Source: Pseudomonadota bacterium
GTDB taxonomy: Bacteria > Pseudomonadota > Gammaproteobacteria > Burkholderiales > Rhodocyclaceae
Reading direction: 5' to 3'
NCBI GenBank assembly: GCA_018262235.1
Contig: JAGTRY010000008.1
Location: 1 to 64,000, forward strand
DNA length: 64,000 nucleotides
In this document: piece after piece, positions 1 to 9,762 of the stretch
Layout of the letters: each line of letters starts with the position of its first letter
How positions within the stretch are numbered: position 1 is the stretch's first letter
Position numbers and translations under genes: made by a program
Notes under the pieces: model-generated
What the model was told of the DNA's origin: nothing
The model's input: the letters and a program-made list of their open reading frames with translations, nothing else
The model's database searches: none

Positions 1-564
1 ATCAATGGCGACTCCAACGTGCCCTTCTACAAGGAACTGGGCAACCAGGGCCTGAAGGCGACCGACGTGCCGGTGGTGGCTTTCTCGGTGGGTGAAGAAG
101 AACTGCGCGGCGTGGATACCAAGCCGCTGGTGGGCCACCTGGCCGCCTGGAACTACTTCATGAGCATCAAGAATCCGACCAACACGGCCTTCATCAAGGA
201 GTGGAGCGACTACGCCAAGAAGATGAAGCTGCCCAATGCCGACAAACCGCTGACCAATGACCCGATGGAAGCCACCTACATCGGCATCCATATGTGGGCG
301 CAAGCCGTCGAAAAGGCCAAGAGCACCGACACCGACAAGGTGATCGCGGCGATGGCTGGCCAGACCTTCAAGGCGCCTGGCGGTTTCGTCTCCACCATGG
401 ACCCGAAAAACCATCACCTGCACAAACCGGTGTTCATCGGTGAAGTGAAGGCGGACGGTCAGTTCAAGGTCGTCTGGAAGACGCCTGGCCCGATCAAGGC
501 CCAACCGTGGAGCCCGTATATCGAAGGCAACGACAAGAAGAAGGACGAGCCGGAAAAGAAGTGA
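1..564 (+). CDS. urtA: Urea ABC transporter substrate-binding protein UrtA (3' part only)
   Basis: This is the C-terminal 187 codons of a periplasmic binding protein. The reading frame is open from base 1, so the true start lies upstream of the window and the ORF-track start at 19 is internal. The segment has the look of UrtA/FmdD-type branched-chain amino-acid-like binding proteins: a VAFSVGEEEL strand, GHLAAWNYF, then DPMEATYIGIHMWAQAVEKA and a C-terminal lobe with GPIKAQPWSPY. It ends in a lysine/glutamate-rich tail. UrtA captures urea in the periplasm and hands it to UrtBC. It is followed by urtB, C, D and E in the standard order, which settles the assignment. Confidence 0.93.
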   Translation: MNGDSNVPFYKELGNQGLKATDVPVVAFSVGEEELRGVDTKPLVGHLAAWNYFMSIKNPTNTAFIKEWSDYAKKMKLPNADKPLTNDPMEATYIGIHMWAQAVEKAKSTDTDKVIAAMAGQTFKAPGGFVSTMDPKNHHLHKPVFIGEVKADGQFKVVWKTPGPIKAQPWSPYIEGNDKKKDEPEKK

Positions 565-604
565 ACACGGAAGTAACGCGGAAGTAATCCGCGGCTGAAA
601 CAAA

Positions 605-683
605 GGCGTCATTCCGGCGCAAGCCGGAATCCAGAACGAAGCGCCGCAGGGCACTGGATCCCGGTGTGCGCCGGGATGACGCC
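605..683. repeat. REP-type palindromic repeat between urtA and urtB
   Basis: A long imperfect inverted repeat fills most of the urtA-urtB gap. The arms begin GGCGTCATTCC and end GGGATGACGCC. Each half is itself a hairpin, with ATTCCGGC..GCCGGAAT on the left and ATCCCGG..CCGGGAT on the right. It differs in sequence from the GTAG-starting repeats elsewhere in the window, so it is a second repeat family. It could form a strong RNA hairpin that lowers urtB relative to urtA expression, but no T-run follows. Confidence 0.75.
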
Positions 684-723
684 CCCTCGTCTGACTGATT
701 CCGCATCCACGCCCCGAACCGCC

Positions 724-2340
724 ATGACCTTCATGCGCCCCGCTTTCCTCGCTTTGCTGGCTCTGGCTTTCTGTGTCAGCAGCCCGACCAGCTTCGCCAA
801 ACCCGCCCCCGAACTGGTGCTCCAGCTCGCCACGGGCGACAACGATGCCAAGGTCGCCGCGCTCTACGCCATTGCCGGCAGCGCCGATCCCGAAGCCCTG
901 CCCATTCTCGAAGCCCTGCGTGACGACACGCTCAAATCACTGGGCGGCAAACAAGCCATCATCTATGACGGCGAAACCGCCATCGATGCCATCACCGGCG
1001 CCAAGCTCGCCAAGGTGCCGGACGAACTCGAAGACGTGATCAGCAACAATCGCGTCACCCTCGCCCTTGAAGGCGCGCTGGCAGCGCTCGACCTGATCTC
1101 GCCGGACAAGGCCACCCGCCTGGCTGCGGTGAAACGCCTGCAGGATTCGGCCAACCCGGCCATCCTGCCGCTGCTCGACAAAGCGCTCTCGGTGGAAACC
1201 GATGCACAGATCATCAAGCTTCTGCGCCTCACCCAGGCCGCGGCACAGCTCCAGCACGCCGACAAGACGGTGCGGCTCGCAGCGATCGCCACGCTGGGCG
1301 CCAGCGGCGAACCGAATGCCAAACAGTTGCTCGCCGCGCTGCTCGACAAGGAAGACGGCAAGTTCAAGGAAACCGACGAATCCATCCGCGTTGCCGCCCA
1401 GCACGGCATCAACGCGATCAACTCGCACCTCAAGCTGGGCGAAGCGCTGGGGGGGCTGTTCACCGGAATCAGCCTGGGCAGCATCCTGCTGCTGGCGGCC
1501 TTGGGGCTGGCCATCACCTATGGTTTGATGGGCGTGATCAACATGGCCCACGGCGAGCTGATCATGGTCGGAGCCTACGCCACCTTTGCGGTACAGAACC
1601 TCATCCACACGCATGCACCGGGGTTGTTCGAGTTCTATCCGCTGATCGCCATTCCGGTGGCATTCTGCGCATCAGCCCTGATCGGCGTGTTGATGGAACG
1701 CCTGGTGATCCGCTTCCTCTACGGCCGCCCGCTCGAAACCCTGCTTGCCACCTGGGGCATCAGCCTGATCCTGATCCAGCTGGTGCGCACGCTGTTCGGC
1801 GCACAGAACGTGATGGTCGAAAATCCCGCCTGGCTCTCCGGTGGCATCCAGGTCATGGGCAACCTGATCCTGCCGTACAACCGTCTCGCCATCATCGCCT
1901 TCGCAGTCATGGTGGTCGCCGGCATGGGCCTGATCCTGACCCGCACACGGCTGGGCCTCTTCGTGCGTGCCGTCACCCAGAACCGCCAGATGGCGAGCTG
2001 TGTGGGTGTCGCCACGCCGCGCGTCGACACCATCGCCTTCGGTCTCGGCTCAGGCATTGCCGGGCTGGCCGGATGCGCGCTGAGCCAGATCGGCAATGTC
2101 GGGCCGGAACTCGGCCAGAGCTACATCATCGATTCCTTCATGGTCGTGGTGCTGGGCGGGGTCGGCCAGCTCGCCGGCACGGTGTATGCCGCACTGGGCC
2201 TGGGCATTCTCAACAAGCTGCTGGAAGGCTTCGCCGGCGCGGTACTCGCCAAGATCGCAGTGCTCGTATTCATCATCGTCTTCATCCAGAAACGGCCACA
2301 AGGCCTGTTCGCGATGAAGGGCCGATTTGTGGATAACTGA
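724..2340 (+). CDS. urtB: Urea ABC transporter permease UrtB
   Basis: UrtB is the first inner-membrane permease of the urea ABC transporter, a LivH-type protein. The chosen start at 724 (or 733) gives a signal-peptide-like N-terminus (MRPAFLALLALAFCVSS). The track start at 664 would translate part of the upstream repeat. Residues about 25-250 form a soluble, helix-rich extension with HEAT-like runs (AAVKRLQDSANPAILPLLDKAL). This is typical of UrtB and absent from ordinary LivH. The C-terminal part has about eight membrane helices and LivH motifs (YGLMGVINMAHGE, GLFVRAVTQNRQMA). The protein is 538 aa. urtC follows after 18 bp. Confidence 0.95.
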   Translation: MTFMRPAFLALLALAFCVSSPTSFAKPAPELVLQLATGDNDAKVAALYAIAGSADPEALPILEALRDDTLKSLGGKQAIIYDGETAIDAITGAKLAKVPDELEDVISNNRVTLALEGALAALDLISPDKATRLAAVKRLQDSANPAILPLLDKALSVETDAQIIKLLRLTQAAAQLQHADKTVRLAAIATLGASGEPNAKQLLAALLDKEDGKFKETDESIRVAAQHGINAINSHLKLGEALGGLFTGISLGSILLLAALGLAITYGLMGVINMAHGELIMVGAYATFAVQNLIHTHAPGLFEFYPLIAIPVAFCASALIGVLMERLVIRFLYGRPLETLLATWGISLILIQLVRTLFGAQNVMVENPAWLSGGIQVMGNLILPYNRLAIIAFAVMVVAGMGLILTRTRLGLFVRAVTQNRQMASCVGVATPRVDTIAFGLGSGIAGLAGCALSQIGNVGPELGQSYIIDSFMVVVLGGVGQLAGTVYAALGLGILNKLLEGFAGAVLAKIAVLVFIIVFIQKRPQGLFAMKGRFVDN

Positions 2341-2358
2341 GCGTGGAGCAAAGACAAG

Positions 2359-3462
2359 ATGAATAAAACGCTGACTTCCCGCCTCTTTGGCCCCAAGGCC
2401 TGGATCGCCCTGAGCGCCTTCGCACTGCTGGCCCTGGTGATCGTACCGATCCTGAATCTGGCCGTGCCGGAAGGCAATGCGCTGCACATCTCGACTTACT
2501 GGGTGACACTCATCGGCAAGATCATGTGCTACGCCATCGTGGCACTGGCGATGGATCTGGTGTGGGGCTACACCGGTATCCTCTCGCTGGGCCACAGCAT
2601 CTTCTTTGCGCTGGGCGGCTATGGCATGGGCATGTACCTGATGCGTGCCATCGGCCGCGAAGGCAACTACCAGAGCGACCTGCCGGACTTCATGGTGTTC
2701 CTGAACTGGAAGAGTCTGCCCTGGTACTGGCAAGGCACCGAGCATTTCCTCTACGCGATGCTGCTGGTCGTGCTGGTGCCGGGCCTGCTGGCCTTCATCT
2801 TCGGTTACTTCGCCTTCCGCTCGCGGATCAAGGGCGTGTATTTCTCGATCATCACCCAGGCCATGACTTATGCCGCCATGCTGCTGTTCTTCCGCAACGA
2901 AACAGGCTTTGGCGGCAACAATGGCTTTACCGATTTCAAACGCATCCTGGGTTTCCCGATCACCGCGCCGGAAACCCGCATCGTGCTCTTCAGCCTCACC
3001 GCGGCAGCCCTGATCGGCTTCCTGCTGCTGGGCCGTTTCATCGTCACCAGCAAGCTTGGCCGGGTGCTCGCGGCGATTCGCGATGCCGAGTCACGCGTCA
3101 TGTTCTCCGGTTACAACCCGCTGCCTTACAAGCTCTTCATCTGGACGCTCTCGGCCGTGATCTGCGCGATTGCCGGCGCACTGTATGTCCCGCAGGTGGG
3201 CATCATCAATCCCGGCGAGATGAGCCCGGCCAACTCCATCGAGATCGCCATCTGGACCGCCGTGGGTGGGCGCGGCACGCTGATCGGCCCGCTGATCGGC
3301 GCGGGCCTCATCAACGGCGTGAAGAGCTGGTTCACGGTGGCCTTCCCGGAATACTGGCTGTACTTCCTCGGCCTGATCTTCATCCTCGTCACCCTGTGGC
3401 TGCCACGCGGCGTGGTCGGCCAGATCCAGAGTTACTTCAGCAAGCAGGAGAAGCGCGCATGA
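2359..3462 (+). CDS. urtC: Urea ABC transporter permease UrtC
   Basis: UrtC is the second permease of the urea importer, a LivM-type protein of 367 aa with about ten hydrophobic segments. LivM hallmarks are visible: LVWGYTGILSLGHSIFFALGGY near residue 60-80, GRVLAAIRDAESRVMFSGYNP in the cytoplasmic coupling loop, and VGIINPGEMSPANSIEIAIWTAVGGRGTL near residue 290. A GGAG ribosome-binding sequence sits about 10 nt before the ATG. The stop overlaps the urtD start (ATGA), indicating translational coupling. Confidence 0.96.
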   Translation: MNKTLTSRLFGPKAWIALSAFALLALVIVPILNLAVPEGNALHISTYWVTLIGKIMCYAIVALAMDLVWGYTGILSLGHSIFFALGGYGMGMYLMRAIGREGNYQSDLPDFMVFLNWKSLPWYWQGTEHFLYAMLLVVLVPGLLAFIFGYFAFRSRIKGVYFSIITQAMTYAAMLLFFRNETGFGGNNGFTDFKRILGFPITAPETRIVLFSLTAAALIGFLLLGRFIVTSKLGRVLAAIRDAESRVMFSGYNPLPYKLFIWTLSAVICAIAGALYVPQVGIINPGEMSPANSIEIAIWTAVGGRGTLIGPLIGAGLINGVKSWFTVAFPEYWLYFLGLIFILVTLWLPRGVVGQIQSYFSKQEKRA

Positions 3463-4322
3463 ACGCCGCCGTCACAGACAAGAAAGCCGGCCTGCCGATC
3501 TCCGGCGCCGAAAGTGCCTTTGACCGCGCCGTCGGCCTGGAACGCCCGGTCGACATCACCCGGCTCGACACCAGCCACAAGGTCATCCTGTACCTCGAAG
3601 CCATTACCGTGTCATTCGACGGTTTCAAGGCGATCAACAATCTGAACCTCACCATCGACCGTGGCGAGCTGCGCTCCATCATCGGCCCGAACGGCGCCGG
3701 CAAGACCACCATGATGGATGTCATCACCGGCAAAACGCGCCCCTCGGCGGGCACGGCCTTCTTCGGCCAGACCATCGATCTGACCAAGCTCAACGAAGCA
3801 CAGATTGCGCATGCCGGCATCGGCCGCAAGTTCCAGAAACCGACGGTGTTCGAAGAACTGACGGTATTCGAGAACCTTGAGCTCGCGATGAAAACCGACA
3901 AGGGCATCTGGTCATCGCTGTTCTTCAAGCTCAGCGACGAGGCACGCAGCAAGATCGAACAGAAGCTCGAACTCATCCGCCTCAAGGAACAGGCACATCG
4001 CCCGGCCGGCCTGCTCTCGCACGGCCAGAAACAATGGCTGGAAATCGGCATGCTCCTGATGCAGGAGCCCTTGCTGCTGCTCCTGGACGAGCCCGCCGCC
4101 GGCATGACCGACGAGGAAACCGAGCGCAGCGGCGAGCTGTTCCTGGAGCTGGCCGGCGATTACACCCTGGTGGTGGTCGAACACGACATGGATTTCATCA
4201 AGCAGATCTCCGCCCGCAACGGCCGCGTCACCTGCCTGCACGAAGGCAGCGTGCTCGCCGAAGGCTCGCTGGAGCAGGTCCAGAATGATGAACGTGTCAT
4301 TGAGGTGTATCTCGGCCGCTAG
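3459..4322 (+). CDS. urtD: Urea ABC transporter ATP-binding protein UrtD
   Basis: UrtD is a LivG-type ATPase of 287 aa for urea import. The start is the ATG overlapping the urtC stop. The longer ORF in the track (from 2526) is urtC read out of frame and then fused to this gene. Walker A is GPNGAGKTT, the switch region reads GRKFQKPTVFEELTVFENL, the signature is LSHGQKQWLEIG (LSHGQ, the LivG-family variant), and Walker B is LLLLLDEPAAGM. The N-terminal 40 residues before the ATPase fold are longer than in LivG, as is usual for UrtD. Confidence 0.96.
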   Translation: MNAAVTDKKAGLPISGAESAFDRAVGLERPVDITRLDTSHKVILYLEAITVSFDGFKAINNLNLTIDRGELRSIIGPNGAGKTTMMDVITGKTRPSAGTAFFGQTIDLTKLNEAQIAHAGIGRKFQKPTVFEELTVFENLELAMKTDKGIWSSLFFKLSDEARSKIEQKLELIRLKEQAHRPAGLLSHGQKQWLEIGMLLMQEPLLLLLDEPAAGMTDEETERSGELFLELAGDYTLVVVEHDMDFIKQISARNGRVTCLHEGSVLAEGSLEQVQNDERVIEVYLGR

Positions 4323-4331
4323 CCGGGATAT

Positions 4332-4381
4332 GTAGGGTGCGCACTGCGCACCGCATGGATGGTGCGCAATGCGCACCCTAC
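4332..4381. repeat. GTAG..CTAC palindromic repeat (REP pair) between urtD and urtE
   Basis: A 50-bp inverted repeat lies between the urtD stop and the urtE start. It begins GTAGGGTGCGCA, ends TGCGCACCCTAC, and each half can form its own hairpin. It belongs to the same GTAG-headed family as the repeats flanking the transposase module. It ends three bases before the urtE start codon, so it occupies the ribosome-binding region of urtE. Confidence 0.85.
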
Positions 4382-4384
4382 GGA

Positions 4385-5083
4385 ATGAATATGCTGACCA
4401 TCGAAAACCTCAACCAGTACTACGGCGGCAGCCACACCCTGCGTGGCATTTCGCTGGAGTTGCCTGCCGGCAAGGTCACCACCGTGCTCGGCCGCAATGG
4501 CGTCGGCAAGACTACCTTGCTCAAATGCCTGATGGGCTTGTTACCAGTGGCCAAGGGCTCGGTCCGCTTCAACGGCCGCGACATCACCAAGGCCGCGCCC
4601 TACGCACGCGCCGCACTCGGCATGGCCTACGTGCCGCAAGGCCGCGAGATCTTCCCGCGCCTGACGGTGGAGGAAAACATCCTGATGGGCCTGGCCAATG
4701 GCAAAGCCTCGCGTGGCGTGCCGGGCTACATCTACGAGATGTTTCCCGTGCTCAAGGACATGCTCCGCCGCCGTGGCGGCGACCTCTCCGGCGGCCAGCA
4801 GCAACAGCTCGCGATAGCCCGTGCGCTCACCATGCGCCCCAAGCTGCTGATCCTCGACGAACCCACCGAAGGCATCCAGCCTTCGATCATCAAGGACATC
4901 GGCGCCGCCATCCGCAAACTCGCCGAAAGCGGCGAAATGGCCATCCTGCTCGTCGAACAGTATTATGATTTCGCCGAATCGCTGGCCGATCGGTACGCAG
5001 TCATGGGCCGCGGAGAAATCATCAAGGCCGGGCCGGGCAGCGAGATGCAGGCGGAGAACGTGAAGAGTCTGGTGGCGATTTGA
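4385..5083 (+). CDS. urtE: Urea ABC transporter ATP-binding protein UrtE
   Basis: UrtE is the LivF-type second ATPase of the urea importer, 232 aa. Motifs are Walker A GRNGVGKTT, Q-loop FPRLTVEENI, signature LSGGQQQQLAIARAL and Walker B LLILDEPTEGIQPSI. The phrase DEPTEGIQPSII is characteristic of UrtE. Start ATG 4385 or 4391 (MNMLTIEN) is preferred because the track start at 4337 lies inside the palindromic repeat. No clear Shine-Dalgarno is visible, and the repeat sits directly upstream. It is the last gene of the urt unit and is followed by a terminator. Confidence 0.95.
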   Translation: MNMLTIENLNQYYGGSHTLRGISLELPAGKVTTVLGRNGVGKTTLLKCLMGLLPVAKGSVRFNGRDITKAAPYARAALGMAYVPQGREIFPRLTVEENILMGLANGKASRGVPGYIYEMFPVLKDMLRRRGGDLSGGQQQQLAIARALTMRPKLLILDEPTEGIQPSIIKDIGAAIRKLAESGEMAILLVEQYYDFAESLADRYAVMGRGEIIKAGPGSEMQAENVKSLVAI

Positions 5084-5092
5084 GGCTCGGCA

Positions 5093-5199
5093 CGTAGGGT
5101 GGGTTAGCGTAGCGTAACCCACCGGCTGCAAGGGTTGCGGGCGCTTTTGCGCCCGGTGTTTTTTGATCGGTGGGTTACGCTACGCTAACCCACCCTACG
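5093..5199. repeat. REP pair (BIME-like) between urtE and ureD
   Basis: Two copies of a GTAG-headed palindrome lie in opposite orientation. The left copy begins GTAGGGTGGGTTAGCGTAGC, and the right copy is nearly its exact complement and ends CCCACCCTAC. Each copy is a hairpin with a GTAG tail, the layout described for REP elements recognised by RAYT transposases. A rho-independent terminator lies between the two copies. Confidence 0.88.
5138..5164 (+). terminator. Rho-independent terminator after urtE
   Basis: A perfect 7-bp GC stem (CGGGCGC / GCGCCCG) closes on a TTTT loop and is followed by GTGTTTTTT. It lies inside the REP pair downstream of urtE and would separate the urt and ure transcription units. 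If read through, ureD would still be reached within 52 bases. Confidence 0.8.
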
Positions 5200-5215
5200 C
5201 AAACCGCACATCTGC

Positions 5216-6163
5216 ATGAACGCTGTCGCCGAAACTCCGCTTCTGTCCGCTCACTCCCACCAGCACGGCTGGCAAGCCTCGCTCGCCCTGCGTGTTGAAA
5301 ACAGGAACGGCCGCAGCGTGCTGGCGCAGAACCTGCACAAAGGCCCGCTGCGCGTGCAGAAGGCGCTTTACCCGGAAGGCGATGCGGTCTGCCAGATCCT
5401 CATGCTGCATCCGCCCGCCGGCATTGCCGGTGGCGATCAGCTGCGCATCGACCTCGATGTGGGGGCCGGAGCACACGCCCAGCTCACCACGCCCGGCGCG
5501 GGCAAGTGGTACCGGAGTGGGCCCCCGGCTTGCTCCGCCAAGCAGCCTCCCGAGGAGGCCAAGAAAGTCTCGGGGAGGCCCAACGATTTTCTTGAGCGTC
5601 TCGGCCCGCTTGCCACGCAGGACATCTCCCTGAACATCGCCCCCGGCGGCATGCTCGAATGGCTGCCACAAGAAGTCATCGTGTTCGATCAGGCCCACGC
5701 GCAGTCCACAACGACCATTACGCTGGCCGAGGGCGCGCGCGCTATCGGTTGGGACATCATCTGCCTGGGTCGCAGCGCGAGTGGCGAATCCTTTGACCGT
5801 GGCGCATTCCGCCAGCGCCTGCGTCTGCAACGCCCGGATGCGAACCCGCTGTGGTGCGAAACCCTGCATCTGACCGGATCCGATGCGGCCCTGCAATCCG
5901 GCCTCGCGCTGAATGGCAACACGGTCTTCGGCACACTCTGGCTGGCGGGCATTGCACCGGATACAGCACTGCTGGAAGCCCTGCGCGGCGAGTCTATCCA
6001 CGGCGGCACATGTGGCATATCGGCGCTGCCGGATGTCACGATCGTGCGTGTGCTGTCAAACTCTGCGGAAGCCGCCCGCCAGTATTTCGAAGCGGTCTGG
6101 GCTTTGGCCCGACCCCATGTTTTGCAACGCGTAGCAATCAAACCGCGCATCTGGAGTACTTGA
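5216..6163 (+). CDS. ureD: Urease accessory protein UreD (with in-frame insertion)
   Basis: UreD (UreH) is the scaffold that, with UreF and UreG, loads nickel into apo-urease. Family landmarks are GPLRVQKALYPEG, LHPPAGIAGGDQL, LTTPGAGKWYRS, LEWLPQEVIVFDQA and a C-terminal RVLS..A..YF..VWALARP. At 315 aa it is longer than the usual 270-290. The excess is a roughly 28-residue segment (about residues 103-130) inserted directly after the normally continuous GAGKWYRS-GPLATQ stretch. The insertion keeps frame, and the gene is otherwise intact. It starts the ureDABC unit and its stop touches the ureA start. Confidence 0.94.
   Translation: MNAVAETPLLSAHSHQHGWQASLALRVENRNGRSVLAQNLHKGPLRVQKALYPEGDAVCQILMLHPPAGIAGGDQLRIDLDVGAGAHAQLTTPGAGKWYRSGPPACSAKQPPEEAKKVSGRPNDFLERLGPLATQDISLNIAPGGMLEWLPQEVIVFDQAHAQSTTTITLAEGARAIGWDIICLGRSASGESFDRGAFRQRLRLQRPDANPLWCETLHLTGSDAALQSGLALNGNTVFGTLWLAGIAPDTALLEALRGESIHGGTCGISALPDVTIVRVLSNSAEAARQYFEAVWALARPHVLQRVAIKPRIWST
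5522..5605 (+). repeat. In-frame palindrome-rich insertion within ureD
   Basis: This 84-bp segment (28 codons) interrupts the conserved WYRS-GPLATQ region of UreD. It contains consecutive small inverted repeats: GGCT..AGCC, CCTCC-CGA-GGAGG, and CAAGAAA..TTTCTTG. Short similar sequences (GGCCC..GCTTGC) border both ends, like a target duplication. The encoded peptide (CSAKQPPEEAKKVSG and onward) is charged and probably a surface loop. Boundaries are judged from the expected UreD pattern from memory, not from a computed alignment. Confidence 0.6.
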
Positions 6164-6466
6164 ATGGAACTCACCCCTCGCGAAAAAGACAAGCTTTTGA
6201 TCTTCACCGCCGGCCTGCTCGCCGAACGCCGCCGCGCCCGTGGCCTGAAGCTCAATTACCCGGAAGCCGTCGCCTTCATCAGCGCCGCGATCATGGAAGG
6301 CGCCCGCGATGGCAAGAGCGTGGCCGAGCTGATGCACTATGGCACCACCTTGCTCAGCCGTGACGATGTCATGGACGGTATCGCCGAGATGATCCCCGAG
6401 ATCCAGGTGGAGGCCACTTTCCCGGACGGCACCAAGCTCGTCACCGTCCACAACCCCATCATCTGA
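6164..6466 (+). CDS. ureA: Urease gamma subunit UreA
   Basis: UreA is the 100-aa gamma subunit of urease, which hydrolyses urea to ammonia and carbamate in the cytoplasm. The sequence is almost pure family consensus: [46 protein letters not shown] and [13 protein letters not shown]. The ATG directly follows the ureD TGA, and its ribosome-binding GGAG lies inside ureD, so the two are coupled. ureB follows after 11 bp. Confidence 0.98.
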   Translation: MELTPREKDKLLIFTAGLLAERRRARGLKLNYPEAVAFISAAIMEGARDGKSVAELMHYGTTLLSRDDVMDGIAEMIPEIQVEATFPDGTKLVTVHNPII

Positions 6467-6477
6467 GGCGAACAGTC

Positions 6478-6783
6478 ATGATTCCCGGAGAACTTCTGAC
6501 CGATGCCGGCGAGCACGCCCTCAACGTGGGCCGCCGCACCCTGACGCTGAGTGTGGCGAACACCGGTGACCGGCCGATCCAGATCGGCTCGCACTATCAC
6601 TTTGCCGAGACCAACGCAGCGCTGTCCTTTGATCGCGCCGCCGCGCGCGGCATGCGGCTGAACATCGCCAGCGGCACCGCCGTGCGTTTCGAGCCTGGCC
6701 AGAGCCGCACAGTGGAACTCGTCGACTACGCCGGCGAACGCAAGGTGTATGGTTTTCGCGGTCTCGTACAGGGCGCTTTATAA
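6478..6783 (+). CDS. ureB: Urease beta subunit UreB
   Basis: UreB is the 101-aa beta subunit of urease. Motifs include [46 protein letters not shown] and [18 protein letters not shown] ribosome-binding sequence precedes the ATG. It is separated from ureC by 137 bp filled by a REP pair, an unusually long gap inside a urease operon. Confidence 0.98.
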   Translation: MIPGELLTDAGEHALNVGRRTLTLSVANTGDRPIQIGSHYHFAETNAALSFDRAAARGMRLNIASGTAVRFEPGQSRTVELVDYAGERKVYGFRGLVQGAL

Positions 6784-6785
6784 AC

Positions 6786-6897
6786 GTAGGGCGGGTTAGG
6801 CCATGGCCGTAACCCGCCGATCAACAATTTCCAGTCGCCCTGCGACTGCTTGCTCACAACCGGCGGGTTACGCGAAAAAACCGCTAACCCGCCCTAC
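6786..6897. repeat. REP pair between ureB and ureC
   Basis: The segment begins GTAGGGCGGGTTAG and ends CTAACCCGCCCTAC. Internal copies (GTAACCCGCCG, CGGCGGGTTACGCG) can pair across the centre, giving two GTAG-headed hairpins in opposite orientation. It fills nearly the whole ureB-ureC gap. The ureC ribosome-binding sequence AGGAG lies just outside it. Confidence 0.87.
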
Positions 6898-6920
6898 GAG
6901 GCTACGACAGGAGCATTTTA

Positions 6921-8621
<1,701 letters not shown>

Positions 8622-8624
8622 TAA

Positions 8625-9140
8625 ATGACTCAAGCATGGACTTTCCACGATGCGGCACAGACCGATCTGCCCGCCATCGTCGCGATCTACAACCAGACCA
8701 TCGCCGGGCGCATGGTCACCGCCGATCTAGAGCCGGTCACCGTCGCCCAGCGCCAGGCCTGGTTCGATACGCACAGCCCGCAACGCCACCCGATCTGGGT
8801 CGCCGAGCGCGCCGGGCGCATCGTCGGCTGGCTTTCCTACAGCGCCTTCCACAGCCGTGCGGCCTATGATGCGAGTGCCGAACTGTCGATCTACATCGAC
8901 ACCGCCGAACGTGGCCAAGGACTTGGACGTACCCTGTTGCAACGCGCCATTGCACATGCTCCCCAGCTTGGCCTGCGCAACCTGATCGGCCTGATCTTCG
9001 GCCACAACGCACCCAGTCTCAGCCTGTTCGGACGCTCCGGCTTTGCACGCTGGGGCACCCTGCCGGATGTCGCCGTGCTCGATGGCATCGAACGCACGCT
9101 GATCATCGTTGGCCTGCGCTTGCCATCGGCATTATCGTGA
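8625..9140 (+). CDS. GNAT family N-acetyltransferase (phosphinothricin/methionine-sulfone acetyltransferase type) in the ure operon
   Basis: A 171-aa GNAT protein begins three bases after the ureC stop and ends 37 bp before ureE, so it is co-transcribed with urease. Its pattern is that of the Pat/MddA subgroup: DLPAIVAIYNQTIAGRMVTAD at the N-terminus, PIWVAERAGRIVGWLSYSAFHSR, acetyl-CoA site AERGQGLGRTLLQRAI, then NLIGLIFGHNAPSLSLFGRSGFARWG. This subgroup acetylates glutamate analogues such as methionine sulfone or phosphinothricin. It is not a urease maturation factor, and a role in urea use is unproven. Confidence 0.85.
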   Translation: MTQAWTFHDAAQTDLPAIVAIYNQTIAGRMVTADLEPVTVAQRQAWFDTHSPQRHPIWVAERAGRIVGWLSYSAFHSRAAYDASAELSIYIDTAERGQGLGRTLLQRAIAHAPQLGLRNLIGLIFGHNAPSLSLFGRSGFARWGTLPDVAVLDGIERTLIIVGLRLPSALS

Positions 9141-9177
9141 AACCTTTATCTGCCTTACTGCCTGACCTACCGACCCC

Positions 9178-9663
9178 ATGCTCCTGATCGAATCCCTCAC
9201 CACTCCGGACACGCCGGCCACCGAACAACTCATTCTCGATTTCGACGCCCGCACCAAAAGCCGCCTGCGTACGCAATTGGCATCCGGCGAAGAAGTCGGC
9301 CTGTTCCTGCCGCGCGGCACCATCCTGCGTGGCGGCGACAAGCTGCAGGCCAAAGACGGGCGCATCGTCGAAGTCGTCTCCGCCCCCGAGATGCTGGTCG
9401 AAGCCCGTTGCGCAAGCGCCTTCGAACTGGCCCGCACCGCCTACCACCTCGGCAATCGCCACGTCGCCGTGCAGGTCGGTGAAGGTGCGCTGCGCATCCA
9501 GCAGGATCACGTGCTGGAGCACATGCTCGAAGGCCTCGGCGCGGAATTGCTGCACATCGTCGCCGCCTTCGAACCCGAAGCCGGCGCCTACGCGCCCGGC
9601 CACCACCACAGTGAGCGCGGCGCCACCGAAGCAAAGATCCACGTCATGGGCGGCCATGCGTAA
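9178..9663 (+). CDS. ureE: Urease accessory nickel chaperone UreE
   Basis: UreE delivers nickel to the UreDFG complex. The 161-aa protein has the N-terminal peptide-binding beta domain ([24 protein letters not shown]) and the metal-binding domain ([16 protein letters not shown], then LEHMLEGLG). The C-terminal tail is modestly histidine-rich ([15 protein letters not shown]), much shorter than the poly-His tail of Klebsiella UreE. No strong Shine-Dalgarno precedes the ATG at 9178. Confidence 0.95.
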   Translation: MLLIESLTTPDTPATEQLILDFDARTKSRLRTQLASGEEVGLFLPRGTILRGGDKLQAKDGRIVEVVSAPEMLVEARCASAFELARTAYHLGNRHVAVQVGEGALRIQQDHVLEHMLEGLGAELLHIVAAFEPEAGAYAPGHHHSERGATEAKIHVMGGHA

Positions 9664-9667
9664 AACC

Positions 9668-9757
9668 GTAGCCCGGATGCAGCAAAGCGGAATCCGGGAA
9701 TGCCGCCTCATTCCCAACAGTCCCCGGATTCCGGCCTGCGGCCTTCATCCGGGCTAC
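9668..9757. repeat. REP pair between ureE and ureF
   Basis: The segment begins GTAGCCCGGATG and ends CATCCGGGCTAC. Inside, CGGAATCCGGG pairs with CCCCGGATTCCG. It is another GTAG-headed inverted pair with a different core (CCCGGAT) from the neighbours. It ends five bases before the ureF start and fills the ureE-ureF gap. Confidence 0.85.
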
Positions 9758-9762
9758 ACCCC

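Noticed and set aside
2526-3458. N-terminal 311 codons of the 598-aa ORF ending with urtD
   Set aside because: This stretch is urtC read out of frame. The real urtD starts at 3459 with ATGA overlap.
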